From Alphaproteobacteria bacterium (GTDB taxonomy: Bacteria; Pseudomonadota; Alphaproteobacteria; BOG-932; Roseiterribacteraceae): a stretch of 8,757 bases of DNA. The notes under the pieces are model-generated. The model searched no databases and had not been told where the DNA came from. It saw only the letters and a program-made list of their open reading frames with translations. The stretch spans positions 1 to 8,757 of the forward strand of contig CAJCJC010000111.1 in assembly GCA_903970575.1 (NCBI GenBank). The letters run 5' to 3'. Every line of letters starts with the position of its first letter. Position 1 is the first letter of the stretch. Positions 1-7,781 of the stretch are shown here, piece after piece. The translations under genes were made by a program, and so were the position numbers.

Positions 1-541
1 CCGATTCCTTGTGATGCAGATCGGCAAGCTCACGCTCTAGCAGGACATGGTAATGGCTGGTGCCGGAAATGTTGCGGGTCCCGCCGGCGCCGACGCCGCA
101 GCGGTCGATCGCCTCATGCATCGCCGCCATCACGGCCGGATGCTGCCCCATGCCAAGATAGTCGTTGGAGCACCAAACCGTGACCGGAGCCTGACCGCGA
201 TCCCCGTGATGGGTTGCGCGCGGGAACTGGCCCGCCTGACGCTCCAGGTCGCAGAACACCCGGTAATTGCCTTCCATGTGCAGATTATGCAGCTCGTTCT
301 GGAAATAGCTTTCGTAATTCATCGCGCCGTCGGCGCGGTAAAGCGGCTCGGCCGATGGCATGCCCTTCATATAGCTGGGCGCATGACGGCGCGTCTCATG
401 AACGATCGGGCATGCGGCGTCGAGATTCGCCGCGGCAACCGGACAACCGGCAGCTGGAGGCGCCGTATTCCGCAGCGCATCCGTCATTATACCGGCCATC
501 GTATTCGGCGTATCGGTCGCCGCCCGTGTCTTATCGCTCAA
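1..541 (-). CDS. hemA: 5-aminolevulinate synthase, N-terminal part (cut by window edge)
   Basis: PLP-dependent enzyme that condenses glycine and succinyl-CoA to 5-aminolevulinate, the first step of the C4 tetrapyrrole pathway feeding heme and bacteriochlorophyll. About 180 codons are present; the rest lies beyond position 1. The canonical family start is MNYESYF at 322, followed by [25 protein letters not shown] and [15 protein letters not shown]. This last stretch separates ALAS from the related KBL and BioF enzymes. The frame stays open upstream of 322. Candidate starts are ATG 499, ATG 487 and TTG 541. I chose TTG 541 (MSDKT...) because GGGAGG lies 6 nt before it and it overlaps the puhE stop as TTGA; ATG 499 has no clear ribosome site. 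The resulting N-terminal extension (73 residues from 541, 59 from 499) holds two Cys-Pro dipeptides. Family identity is secure; the start is uncertain. Confidence 0.9.
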   Translation of the reverse strand, partial: MSDKTRAATDTPNTMAGIMTDALRNTAPPAAGCPVAAANLDAACPIVHETRRHAPSYMKGMPSAEPLYRADGAMNYESYFQNELHNLHMEGNYRVFCDLERQAGQFPRATHHGDRGQAPVTVWCSNDYLGMGQHPAVMAAMHEAIDRCGVGAGGTRNISGTSHYHVLLERELADLHHKES

Positions 542-2310
542 CAAGAACCTCCCGCGTGTTCGGCGCAGGCCTCGAACGCCGCCTGCAACCGCATCTCATC
601 CAGGGCGCGGCCGATCGCCGTTACCCTTTGCTCCTCATTCATGGCCGGCGCAAACGCCGCCATCGTCGAACGTCCGCCGGCCACATCGAAACGAACCCAT
701 CCCGCGCCGGCCCGCGCTATTCCCTTGACGCGCTCGATCTTTCCATACGCCCCACGCGCCACGGATTCGAGCAAATCCTGCAATCGCTGTAATTGACATT
801 GGTCATTAAGCCTCGCGGACCATGCCGTAAAGTCGAGGGCATGCTCCGCATGATAATGCGTTTTCGTTTCGACCGCATGCCGGACGGCATTTTCGAACGC
901 GCCGCGATCGGCAAACGCGGCTTTGCCGGTGAAAGCTCCCACCGCCGACGAATCATCGTCGAAGCCCGCAGCCTGAACCAAACCATGCCGCGCCCGCAGG
1001 ATCGAAGCGCTCGGATTGAGACCGCGAAGCGTCGCCTCGATCACCCTAAGGTCGGCTGACGTCGCAACGTCGATCTTATTGACGATCAACATCGTGGCCA
1101 AGGCCGCTTGCGCCTCTATGAACCCATGCATGCGGCCATAATCGGCAAGGAACGCGCCTGCGTCGATAATCGTCCGAATTCGCAATTCTCGCACGTGGGA
1201 TTTCAGCGTGGGGCTGTTCAGCACGGCCAGAAGACCGCCGATTTCAGCGACGCCGCTCGGCTCGATGATAATGCGACCGGGAGAAAACCGGTCGAGCACC
1301 GAGACCATCTGTCGCGACAAATCCTGGCTCAACGAACAGCAAATGCACCCGTTGGGCAATTCGATGACGTCGGCCCCATGACCGGAGAGAAGCGAGCCAT
1401 CGATGCCCAGGGGCCCGAAATCGTTCACCAGCACGATCGTACGGACGCTGGTATCGGCAGAGGCGAGCAGACGGCGGATATAGGTGGTTTTCCCGGCTCC
1501 GAGAAAGCCGCCGATGATATCGACGTCAAAGCTTTTTATAGCCCCGCGCGACTTTAAACTCCATTTCCACAAGCCCGCCGTCGGCAGCGGCGCCACCAAG
1601 AACCAGTGTTCCAGGATCGCGAGCGACATCATCGCCGCGAGGAAAAGATATCCGGCGAGTTCGAAGGGGCTGGACGCTTGCGACAACGCCTTTTGGAACA
1701 ATAGAACGGCGATCACCGTGGAGATCGTGACGGACACCGGAAACAGCAGGTTCATTGGCTTTTGCGTCAGGAAGCTTTTCAGGAACGCCATATGATCGGG
1801 CAGAAACTCCTCGTTCAGATTGCGAACGCCGAGGAGGACGTTCAGCTTCGCGCTCTGATGCATCCACCACAGCACGACATAGGTCCAAAACCCGATATGA
1901 TTCGACCCGGGCCAGACCACCAGATAGACGATCGCCGCCGTCACGATGATAGCCAACTCATGATAGAGGCTGACCCGGACGGCGTGACCGAAATGTTTCC
2001 ACCCGGAACACCCCTCGGGACAAGGCTCGGTTCTGATCCCGGTGACCGCGCCCATGTAAAAGCTGATTTCCTGCCAGGCCCAGGCCAGCAAGCCACAGGC
2101 GAACGCTATATACGCGCCCCGGACGCTCGTCAGTTGGTTGCCGAGTGACAGGCCGACGATCGCCGCCGCTGACAGGATCGTCGCGCCCAGCATGCTCCAT
2201 TTGAATGTGCGTTTGGGTAGGCCATCCAAATAAAGGATGATCCCCGTGCTGAACCACCACAGGAACAGCGCGAAGCCGGCGGGGGCCGCGTATGTGAGCA
2301 GCGAGCTCAT
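538..2310 (-). CDS. puhE: PuhE photosynthetic-complex assembly protein fused to a COG0523/CobW-type GTPase
   Basis: This 590-aa protein is about twice the usual length of PuhE (roughly 250-280 aa). Residues 1-250 are PuhE/DUF3623: an opening [15 protein letters not shown], about six to seven hydrophobic segments (near 8-28, 39-57, 64-82, 113-134, 141-151, 188-206, 220-240), and the conserved [17 protein letters not shown] at 153-169. PuhE is an inner-membrane factor affecting RC-LH1 and bacteriochlorophyll levels. A short linker (251-260) leads into a G3E GTPase: Walker [11 protein letters not shown] (267-276), metal motif GCICC (321-325; Cys322, 324, 325), EPSG (350-353) and NKID (411-414). 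The C-terminal part has His485, 487 and 490 and ends [12 protein letters not shown]0523 proteins are predicted metal chaperones or insertases for Zn, Co or Fe. The ATG follows the acsF stop with no gap (TAGATG). Domain identities are strong; the metal and client are unknown. Confidence 0.93.
   Translation of the reverse strand: MSSLLTYAAPAGFALFLWWFSTGIILYLDGLPKRTFKWSMLGATILSAAAIVGLSLGNQLTSVRGAYIAFACGLLAWAWQEISFYMGAVTGIRTEPCPEGCSGWKHFGHAVRVSLYHELAIIVTAAIVYLVVWPGSNHIGFWTYVVLWWMHQSAKLNVLLGVRNLNEEFLPDHMAFLKSFLTQKPMNLLFPVSVTISTVIAVLLFQKALSQASSPFELAGYLFLAAMMSLAILEHWFLVAPLPTAGLWKWSLKSRGAIKSFDVDIIGGFLGAGKTTYIRRLLASADTSVRTIVLVNDFGPLGIDGSLLSGHGADVIELPNGCICCSLSQDLSRQMVSVLDRFSPGRIIIEPSGVAEIGGLLAVLNSPTLKSHVRELRIRTIIDAGAFLADYGRMHGFIEAQAALATMLIVNKIDVATSADLRVIEATLRGLNPSASILRARHGLVQAAGFDDDSSAVGAFTGKAAFADRGAFENAVRHAVETKTHYHAEHALDFTAWSARLNDQCQLQRLQDLLESVARGAYGKIERVKGIARAGAGWVRFDVAGGRSTMAAFAPAMNEEQRVTAIGRALDEMRLQAAFEACAEHAGGSC
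541..1527 (-). other. G3E (COG0523/CobW/P47K) GTPase domain inside the puhE gene
   Basis: This marks codons 262-590 of the puhE gene, from the first beta strand ([16 protein letters not shown]) to the C-terminus. The domain is about 330 residues, the full length of stand-alone COG0523 proteins, so it is not a remnant. All GTPase motifs and the CxCC signature are intact. The reading frame runs through the junction with no stop. There is no in-frame ATG or GTG close before the domain (the nearest weak option is a TTG at codon 247), so separate translation of the GTPase looks unlikely. The junction is locally AT-rich (TATAAAAAG) within an otherwise GC-rich gene. Confidence 0.88.
548..553 (-). 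promoter_or_regulatory. Ribosome binding site for the TTG start of hemA
   Basis: GGGAGG lies inside the last codons of puhE. It is 6 nt before the TTG at 541, which overlaps the puhE TGA. None of the alternative ATG starts (499, 487, 322) has a comparable site. The site therefore favours an upstream, translationally coupled hemA start. The GG repeats could also simply be the Gly-Gly codons of the PuhE tail. Confidence 0.5.
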
Positions 2311-3375
2311 CTACCAGGCCGGCGCCAGACGGATATGCTTGGGCATGGCGTTCCGTTTGCTCGGCAACAGAAACAGCCGCACGAAGGTAAAACCCGCCGC
2401 GGCCACCAGGCCCAGCGACTTTACCTTGCCGATCACGCCGCCCTGGGCGCGCGCCGCGGCGCTAGCCACCGTGATTCGGCGCATATGCTCCAGCCCCACC
2501 CTGAAGGCGGGATGATCGAGATCGAGCTCCAAGGGGAAGACCTGACGGCAAATCTCCGAGGTAATCCGGAAGACGGTGAAATCATATTCGGTCGGGTCGA
2601 GGCCTAGCGCGTCGTGAAACGCGACCCGTGCGTGATCGCGCACATACATCGTGGCGAAAACCGCGATGAGGAAGAACTTGATCCAGAGCTTGTTATGCCC
2701 GCGCAGCAATTCCGGGTTGGCCCGCATCAGCAGCGCGAAGGCCTCGCCATGCCGAAATTCATCCTCGCACCAGTTCTTGAACCAGCGGAAAATCGGATGA
2801 AACTGCCGTTCGGGATGCCGCTCGAGCTGACGATAGATCGTGATATAGCGGGCATAGCCGATCTTCTCCGACAGATAGGTCGCGTAGAAGATAAATTTAG
2901 GCTGGAAGAATTTGTATTTCTTCGCCTTGGTGAGAAAGCTGAGGTCGACGCCGACGCCGAAATCCTTTAGCGATTCATTGATGAAACCGGCGTGCCGGGC
3001 CTCGTCACGCGCCATGTAGCCCATAAGCGCCCGAACATCCGGATTGGTGATGCGCTTTTTGATCTCGGCGTAAAGGACACAGCCCGAGAATTCGGCTGTG
3101 ACCGAGCTGACCAGGAAATCGAGAAATTCCTTGTGCAGCGCCGGCGGCAGCGCGGCGATGTCCTGGGTGAAATCGGCGGAGCGGGTGAAGTGCTCCTTAT
3201 TCGTATCGCGACTCAACTCGTCGATCAGGCCATCCCATTCGGCGCGCACCAGCGACACGTCGATGCGGTTCATCGCGTCAAAATCCGTCGTGTAGAAACG
3301 CGGCGACAGGACCGTGTCGTCTTGAGCCATCGCGGTGGTTTCATTGGTGGTGCGTTCGCGAACAATGGCGTTCAT
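2311..3375 (-). CDS. acsF: Aerobic Mg-protoporphyrin IX monomethyl ester (oxidative) cyclase
   Basis: AcsF is a di-iron monooxygenase that forms ring E of (bacterio)chlorophyll, turning Mg-protoporphyrin IX monomethyl ester into protochlorophyllide with O2. The protein is 354 aa, typical for the family. Ferritin-like iron-ligand motifs are visible: glutamates around 95-104 ([12 protein letters not shown]), DEARH (124-128) and CEDEFRH (203-209), giving the two ExxH signatures. Typical blocks include [21 protein letters not shown] and [22 protein letters not shown]. The start at 3375 overlaps the preceding gene as ATGA and has GGGAGG 4 nt upstream. The product is the substrate for the reductase containing BchL, and its own substrate is made by BchM, both encoded here. 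No anaerobic cyclase (BchE) and no accessory subunit gene (such as bciE) is in the window. Confidence 0.97.
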   Translation of the reverse strand: MNAIVRERTTNETTAMAQDDTVLSPRFYTTDFDAMNRIDVSLVRAEWDGLIDELSRDTNKEHFTRSADFTQDIAALPPALHKEFLDFLVSSVTAEFSGCVLYAEIKKRITNPDVRALMGYMARDEARHAGFINESLKDFGVGVDLSFLTKAKKYKFFQPKFIFYATYLSEKIGYARYITIYRQLERHPERQFHPIFRWFKNWCEDEFRHGEAFALLMRANPELLRGHNKLWIKFFLIAVFATMYVRDHARVAFHDALGLDPTEYDFTVFRITSEICRQVFPLELDLDHPAFRVGLEHMRRITVASAAARAQGGVIGKVKSLGLVAAAGFTFVRLFLLPSKRNAMPKHIRLAPAW

Positions 3376-3671
3376 GATGCCTCCCGGGCGTCAAATCCGA
3401 CCTCGAACAGGTCGGCCAGTGCGAAAAAAGACGTAAACCGCACCCACGCGCGGAGGATTGGGCCGGCGCGCGTGACAGTCGCCCGCCGGGCGCAGGATAG
3501 GCGTTGCCCAAAGGCGATGCTTGCGGGTGCGTCGTGGACCAGAACCGAATCGCCGGGACGAAGGTCGATATTCTCAGGCGCCGCATGCGCCTGGAAATAT
3601 CGTCCCGTCTGCTCGATTTCGACCATGCAGTCGACCTCGACGGATTCGCGGCTCCAGAACGACAAACTCAT
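3372..3671 (-). CDS. Small unnamed protein of the puh-acsF interval (99 aa)
   Basis: I do not recognise a named family. The gene sits between puhC and acsF, a place where photosynthetic alphaproteobacteria often carry a short hypothetical gene. It overlaps both neighbours by ATGA, so it is almost certainly translated. The protein is soluble-looking with no signal peptide or clear membrane segment. An N-terminal half rich in predicted strands ([10 protein letters not shown], then [13 protein letters not shown] at 38-49) suggests a small beta-barrel. The C-terminal half is basic and then aromatic ([32 protein letters not shown]). It has Cys15 and Cys60 but no metal-binding cluster. It is not the short membrane peptide PuhD/orf55 of Rhodobacter. 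A role in cyclase function or complex assembly is inferred only from its neighbours. Confidence 0.82.
   Translation of the reverse strand: MSLSFWSRESVEVDCMVEIEQTGRYFQAHAAPENIDLRPGDSVLVHDAPASIAFGQRLSCARRATVTRAGPILRAWVRFTSFFALADLFEVGFDAREAS
3380..3385 (-). promoter_or_regulatory. Ribosome binding site of acsF
   Basis: GGGAGG lies inside the end of the 99-aa gene, 4 nt before the acsF ATG at 3375. It supports that start, which overlaps the upstream stop by four bases. Confidence 0.7.
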
Positions 3672-4138
3672 TGCGAGACGGTCTCCGGTCGCACACCCGT
3701 CTCCGGCGTCAGCAGCGCGGCGAAGGCGCCGGCATTTGTCTCTCCGAAGGCTTCGAGCTCGACATGCCGGCCGGTCGTCGTATCGTCGATCGTCAGGCGG
3801 CCGTCGGCCCAGGCGGTCAGGCGGAACGGTATTTTATCCCCGATTCCCTCGCGCTTGCGCTGCGACGCAAGCCCCCTGAGTGTGGCGCGCAAAAAGGCGT
3901 TCGACCCTGGGGTGAGCGTGCTGATCGTGGTCTTGGTGGCTGTGTCATACACGTCGACCGCGCCATCCGCCGTGTCCTCGAAGCGCAGGTCTCGGGCGAC
4001 GACGGCGGAGGATTCCGGCACCATCGACGGCGTGCCCATTACCCGGGCGGCGAGCGTGGCAAGGATGGCGATGCTGATCAGGCCGGCGGCGCCAATCAAC
4101 GCGCCCCTCGGGATTTTTTCGCTGTGATCGTGGCTCAT
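3668..4138 (-). CDS. puhC: Photosynthetic complex assembly protein PuhC
   Basis: PuhC is an inner-membrane factor needed for efficient RC-LH1 assembly in purple bacteria. The 156-aa product matches the usual length and layout: a short cytoplasmic His-containing tail (MSHDHSEK), one membrane anchor at about 13-34 (ALIGAAGLISIAILATLAARV), and a periplasmic domain. The domain contains the family pattern LRFEDTADGAVDVYD, then FLRATLRGLASQRKREGIG and the PFRLTAWADGRLTIDD block. The gene starts 14 nt after the puhB stop; GGAG precedes the ATG at short spacing. Its TGA overlaps the start of the next gene. Identity rests on sequence pattern and on position after puhA-puhB. Confidence 0.92.
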   Translation of the reverse strand: MSHDHSEKIPRGALIGAAGLISIAILATLAARVMGTPSMVPESSAVVARDLRFEDTADGAVDVYDTATKTTISTLTPGSNAFLRATLRGLASQRKREGIGDKIPFRLTAWADGRLTIDDTTTGRHVELEAFGETNAGAFAALLTPETGVRPETVSQ

Positions 4139-4152
4139 GATCTCCGTCTTCC

Positions 4153-4824
4153 TTAAGCCAGCGCAGGGGAGCGTGGCCGCTCCAGCGTCTTGGTGGGCGT
4201 AACTTCGCGTGCGGGGCGGAGGGCGACCTTCGTCGATTGGCCAGAGGCCGCCGCGAGCGCCAGGGAAAGTACCTGCGCGATCTCATTCGCCGCCGCTATG
4301 CCCCTCAGCATCGGCTCGGCGCGATTGAAGCGCCAAGGCCGGACATGTGGCCATACCATCAAATACGCGACCCTGTCCCTGAACGGTAAAGCAAGCGCGA
4401 TGTCGCCGGCGCCGTCCGCATAGGTCTTGAGATTCGCCGATTCGATCTTCGCGTAAGGAAGATTGAGCACCTTTGGCAGGGCGACGCCGGAACGGATCAC
4501 AACGCGCTTATCCGTGATCGTATAGACGGTCGTCCGCGCGGAAAGCCACGCATAAGCCGTCATCAGCGCCAATGCGGCCCCGGCGAAGAACGCCAGCCGC
4601 AGCGTGGATAGAATAACCTGTTCGGCGCCCACGCCCTGGGTCAGCTTCGACTCCGCGTACCATGCGAGCAGAACCGCGAAATATATGGCCGTCCCGCGGA
4701 TATGCATCGCGAGAATGGCGATGCTCTTCCATTGCGGCGCGCCTTGCCACAACATGGTCTCGCCGGCGGGGAGAGCCTCCGGAAGACCCCGGACAGGCTC
4801 GAAGTCGTATTCTCCGGTTTTCAT
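4153..4824 (-). CDS. puhB: Photosynthetic complex assembly protein PuhB (bacterial PH domain)
   Basis: PuhB is a membrane assembly factor for the reaction centre. The 223-aa product opens with a cytoplasmic stretch ending LPAGETMLWQGAPQW, usual for the family. Hydrophobic segments follow at about 34-56 and 74-94, then a YdbT-like bacterial PH domain beginning YTITDKRVVIRSG (101-113) and continuing to IALALPFRDRVAYLMVWPHVRPW. The last ~25 residues (197-223) form a basic, Pro/Thr-rich tail that looks disordered. The ATG overlaps the puhA stop (ATGA) and has AGGAG 8 nt upstream. Confidence 0.94.
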   Translation of the reverse strand: MKTGEYDFEPVRGLPEALPAGETMLWQGAPQWKSIAILAMHIRGTAIYFAVLLAWYAESKLTQGVGAEQVILSTLRLAFFAGAALALMTAYAWLSARTTVYTITDKRVVIRSGVALPKVLNLPYAKIESANLKTYADGAGDIALALPFRDRVAYLMVWPHVRPWRFNRAEPMLRGIAAANEIAQVLSLALAAASGQSTKVALRPAREVTPTKTLERPRSPALA

Positions 4825-5594
4825 ATGAACGGCTCCTGACGGGCTGGGGTGGCGTAAAGGCGGCCGGCGGCGAAATAGGCTGAGATCATGTCTTCCTCCA
4901 GCATGGTGACCGAAAGAGCGCTCTTGAGAGCCGGCGCTTGTGCGAACTGAGCCGCAAGCACCGCGTCAACTTTCACGCCGCGAGCCTGCACGTCGGCGGC
5001 AGGCATCGGCACGAGAACGGTGCGGACGCCACCGGGAACGGGAACATCGACTTCAAGGTACCGGATCACCATCTCGGAAAGGTCGACCCAGACATCCGTT
5101 ACTGTTCCGGCGACCTTGCCGTCGAGGCCTGTCACTTTCATGCCGCGCGGATCCAAACCTTCGGTATCGATCCACAGCGCATTATTTGACCGGAGCGGAA
5201 TGATCTTGTCCGTGCCGTCCTCGAACATCTTATCCGCCACATCAGGGCGATTGGCGTAAGAACCGGGACCGACCGCGGCCAGCATCGGATCGCCGATCGG
5301 CTGGAGCGGCGCGCCGGGAAACCCCTCCAAAGGCGCCGCCGTCGTGACGGGGATGGACCGTTCGTCGCGCGGCGCGGTGCGGGTTTCGCCATTGACGAGC
5401 AGGAAGGTCTTGGGCCGCGGAACCCCGATGAACCGGCTCAGCCGCTTGTACGGCGGCGTATCCGATTGCAACGGAAATCCCTCCCTGCGATCTTCCGACC
5501 GCAGATAGAGGATCAGGCCCGCGAAAAACAGCCAGAACGCATAAAGCGTCACCTGGGCTACGTCGATATATCTGGTAAAGGCTCCAATATGCAT
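4821..5594 (-). CDS. puhA: Photosynthetic reaction centre subunit H
   Basis: The H subunit caps the cytoplasmic side of the L/M core and lines the proton route to QB. The 257-aa product has a short periplasmic N-terminus (MHIGAFTRYIDVAQ), one membrane helix at about 12-31 and the typical RSEDRREGFPL exit. A PRC-barrel follows: GDPMLAAVGPGSYANRPDV, then DPRGMKVTGLDGKVAGTVTDVWVDLSEM, and near the end VTMLEEDMISAYFAAGRLYATP. Glu174 in VDLSE corresponds to the proton-transfer Glu173 of Rhodobacter. No sign of decay is seen. A CGAGG ribosome site lies 6 nt before the ATG, in the only noticeable intergenic gap of the window. In Rhodobacter, puhA is also transcribed from promoters inside the upstream genes; no such element could be identified here. 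Confidence 0.97.
   Translation of the reverse strand: MHIGAFTRYIDVAQVTLYAFWLFFAGLILYLRSEDRREGFPLQSDTPPYKRLSRFIGVPRPKTFLLVNGETRTAPRDERSIPVTTAAPLEGFPGAPLQPIGDPMLAAVGPGSYANRPDVADKMFEDGTDKIIPLRSNNALWIDTEGLDPRGMKVTGLDGKVAGTVTDVWVDLSEMVIRYLEVDVPVPGGVRTVLVPMPAADVQARGVKVDAVLAAQFAQAPALKSALSVTMLEEDMISAYFAAGRLYATPARQEPFI
4833..4837 (-). promoter_or_regulatory. Ribosome binding site of puhB
   Basis: AGGAG inside the last codons of puhA, 8 nt before the puhB ATG at 4824. It supports that start and the four-base coupling of the two genes. Confidence 0.7.
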
Positions 5595-5600
5595 GGCGGA

Positions 5601-5605
5601 CCTCG
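5601..5605 (-). promoter_or_regulatory. Ribosome binding site of puhA
   Basis: CGAGG sits in the 23-nt lhaA-puhA gap, 6 nt before the ATG at 5594. The gap is too short for a full promoter or terminator and shows no hairpin. Confidence 0.6.
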
Positions 5606-5617
5606 CTGGTTGACTGG

Positions 5618-7066
5618 CTAGCCGGGAAATTCGACTAGATTGAGAGGGGATCTGGACAGGGTCATTGGCGCGCGCGCTGAGCGCACGAGCGGTCCGACCG
5701 CGACCAGGGTGACAAACAACATCGCGATTTCGATGTGGTAGACGACGGAATAGCCCATAGCCGGAGTACTGAGCGCCTCGCCGAACACGCCCTTGGCGGC
5801 CAGAGAGGTCACGAAATCACGGATCAGTCCGCCCAAAGCTGTTGAACTGCCGGCCGCGGAGGCCTGCACCGCCCCCCAGATTCCGAGGGCGAGGCCGATC
5901 TGTCCCGGTCGCGCCAGCCGCATCGCGGTGGTCAGCGTGCAATGCGCGAACAGACCCGCGCCGAAGCCGATCATGGCGACGCCGACGGCGAAGAGAGCGA
6001 GCGATTCCAGAGGATCGGAGAAAATAACGGCGGAAAATGCGATAAGGCCGACCAACGCGCCGATCCCGGCAAGCCGGTAAGGATCGGTCCCGCGGCCCAG
6101 CGTCCGAGCCGCGATCAAAAAGCCCGACAGGCCGCCCAACGCCAGAAGCGCGGTCAGGGCGGTGGTCGTCCCAACGGCTAAATGCAAAATCTGGCCGCCA
6201 TACGGCTCGAGCAGGATGTCCTGCATGCTGAAGGCGATCGTCCCGAAGCCAAGCGCGACCAGGCGGCGCGTGGCCTTGCCTTCGCTGGCGAAATCCTTCC
6301 AGGCCTGCCTGAATGTCGGCCGCTCGGCGGGCGCGGCGTTGCGCTTCGCGCCACGGGCTTCCTGTTTCCACATCGCGGAGACATTAAGGACCATCGTCGT
6401 GACCGCGGCCCCCTGGATGACCTGGATCAGACGAAGTTCGCTGAAATGGGCCAGGAGACCGCCAAAGATGAGCGCGCTCGCCACCATGCCGATAAGCAGC
6501 ATCATGCACATGAGGGCCACGACCTTCGGATGAGTCTCCGGCGGCGCGAGATCGGTCGCGAGCGCGAGACCAACCGTCTGAACGGTATGCATCCCGGCGC
6601 CAATCAGCAGAAAGGCAAGACCGGCAGCGAGCTGTCCCACGATCGGCGGCGCGTTGCTGTCGCCCGAAAGCACGATCAGCGCGAACGGCATGATCGCGAA
6701 ACCGCCGAACTGAACGAGCGTGCCCATCCATATATAGGGGACGCGCCGCCAGCCCAGCGAGGATTGATGGACGTCCGACCGGAAGCCGACGATGGCGCGG
6801 AACGGCGCGAAAATAAGGGGGATCGACACCATTCCCGCGACCAGTAGCGCCGGCACATGCAATTCGACGATCATCACCCGATTGAGGGTGCCGACCAAAA
6901 GCACCAGCGCCATGCCGACGGACACCTGGAACAAGGACAGACGCAGCAGGCGGCCAAGCGGCAAATCGGCCGTAGCGGCGTCGGCGAACGGCAGATAGGC
7001 CGTGCCGAGCCGCGTCCATTTGGCGGCCAGATTTTCGTTCATCCGCTTTGCGTCGATGCGTTTCAT
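5618..7066 (-). CDS. lhaA: LH1 assembly protein LhaA (PucC/Bch2 family, MFS fold)
   Basis: LhaA is a polytopic inner-membrane protein that assists insertion of LH1 polypeptides and bacteriochlorophyll around the reaction centre. The 482-aa product shows the family opening LPFADAATADLPLGRLLRLSLFQVSVGMALVLLVGTLNRVMIVEL, the loop RSDVHQSSLGWRRVPYIWMG (96-115), and about twelve hydrophobic segments. PucC shares this fold; position between bchM and puhA favours LhaA. The ATG at 7066 overlaps the bchM stop as ATGA. A second in-frame ATG eight codons on (7042) is possible, but neither start has an ideal ribosome site, so coupling probably decides. It ends 23 nt before puhA. Confidence 0.94.
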   Translation of the reverse strand: MKRIDAKRMNENLAAKWTRLGTAYLPFADAATADLPLGRLLRLSLFQVSVGMALVLLVGTLNRVMIVELHVPALLVAGMVSIPLIFAPFRAIVGFRSDVHQSSLGWRRVPYIWMGTLVQFGGFAIMPFALIVLSGDSNAPPIVGQLAAGLAFLLIGAGMHTVQTVGLALATDLAPPETHPKVVALMCMMLLIGMVASALIFGGLLAHFSELRLIQVIQGAAVTTMVLNVSAMWKQEARGAKRNAAPAERPTFRQAWKDFASEGKATRRLVALGFGTIAFSMQDILLEPYGGQILHLAVGTTTALTALLALGGLSGFLIAARTLGRGTDPYRLAGIGALVGLIAFSAVIFSDPLESLALFAVGVAMIGFGAGLFAHCTLTTAMRLARPGQIGLALGIWGAVQASAAGSSTALGGLIRDFVTSLAAKGVFGEALSTPAMGYSVVYHIEIAMLFVTLVAVGPLVRSARAPMTLSRSPLNLVEFPG

Positions 7067-7781
7067 ATCCTCAGCAGCTCCACCGCCTGGGATTTATAAA
7101 AGCCGCTTTCGATGCGCTTTGTCTGGCCCTGGCGCCAATCGATCAGTGCGCTGTCGCGCGCCAGCAGCCCGGCCAGCCTCTTCTCGCCTACGGGCTCGAT
7201 CGCAGGCGACCGATCCCCCCGGGGGAACAACCGACCCACGGTGATCATGACGGCCAAAGGCGGCGTAAGCGGGGCGAAGGTGAAAAGGATAGAGCGCGAC
7301 GTACGCCGCGCGATACGCGCCAGGGCGGCCACGGAATCCGTCGCTCTATAGTGAATCAGCGAGTCCATCGCGACGACATGGTCGAACACGCCAAGATTAT
7401 CCGCCAGCATGTCCCCGGACAGAAATTCAACCCTACCCGACCCAAGGTCCGACGGCAGATTTTCACGCGCGTGCTGAACCAGCGTCGGCGACAGGTCGAT
7501 GGCGACGACATGGGCGCCGCGCCGCGCCGCCTCGACCGTCAGCACGCCGGTGCCGCAGCCGGCGTCGAGCAGGCGCAGCCCCGTCATATCCTGGGGCAGC
7601 CAGCTCAGCAGGGTCCGCCGCATCTCGTCACGGCCTGCGCGCACCGTGGCGCGAATGCGGCCGAGCGGCGCGTCCGAGGTCAGCTTCTTCCAGGCATCCG
7701 CCGCCGTCCGATCGAAATAGGTTTCGATCTGGCCGCGCCGCAGTTGATAGGATGTCGCCATCGTCGCTTGAAAGCTTGGCA

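Noticed and set aside
47..796. 249-codon plus-strand open frame across the hemA-puhE junction
   Set aside because: Antisense to the ALAS N-terminus ([18 protein letters not shown]) and to the GTPase C-terminus; no domain in its own translation.
541..1527. The GTPase part read as the cobalamin-synthesis gene cobW
   Set aside because: Only the superfamily is shared. There are no cob genes around and the domain is fused to PuhE, so COG0523/G3E GTPase of unknown client is the safer name.
1535..1550. AT-rich TATAAAAAG at the PuhE/GTPase junction as an internal promoter
   Set aside because: No matching -35 element, no ribosome site and no ATG or GTG start near the domain follow it; it encodes the linker Ala-Ile-Lys-Ser.
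2992..3879. Long plus-strand open frame opposite acsF and the 99-aa gene
   Set aside because: It lies antisense to clearly conserved genes, its translation is Arg/His-rich without recognisable domains, and such mirror frames are common in high-GC DNA.
5618..7066. lhaA read as pucC or bchP-linked bch2
   Set aside because: All belong to one family, but the place between bchM and puhA is that of lhaA, and no LH2 (puc) genes are in the window.
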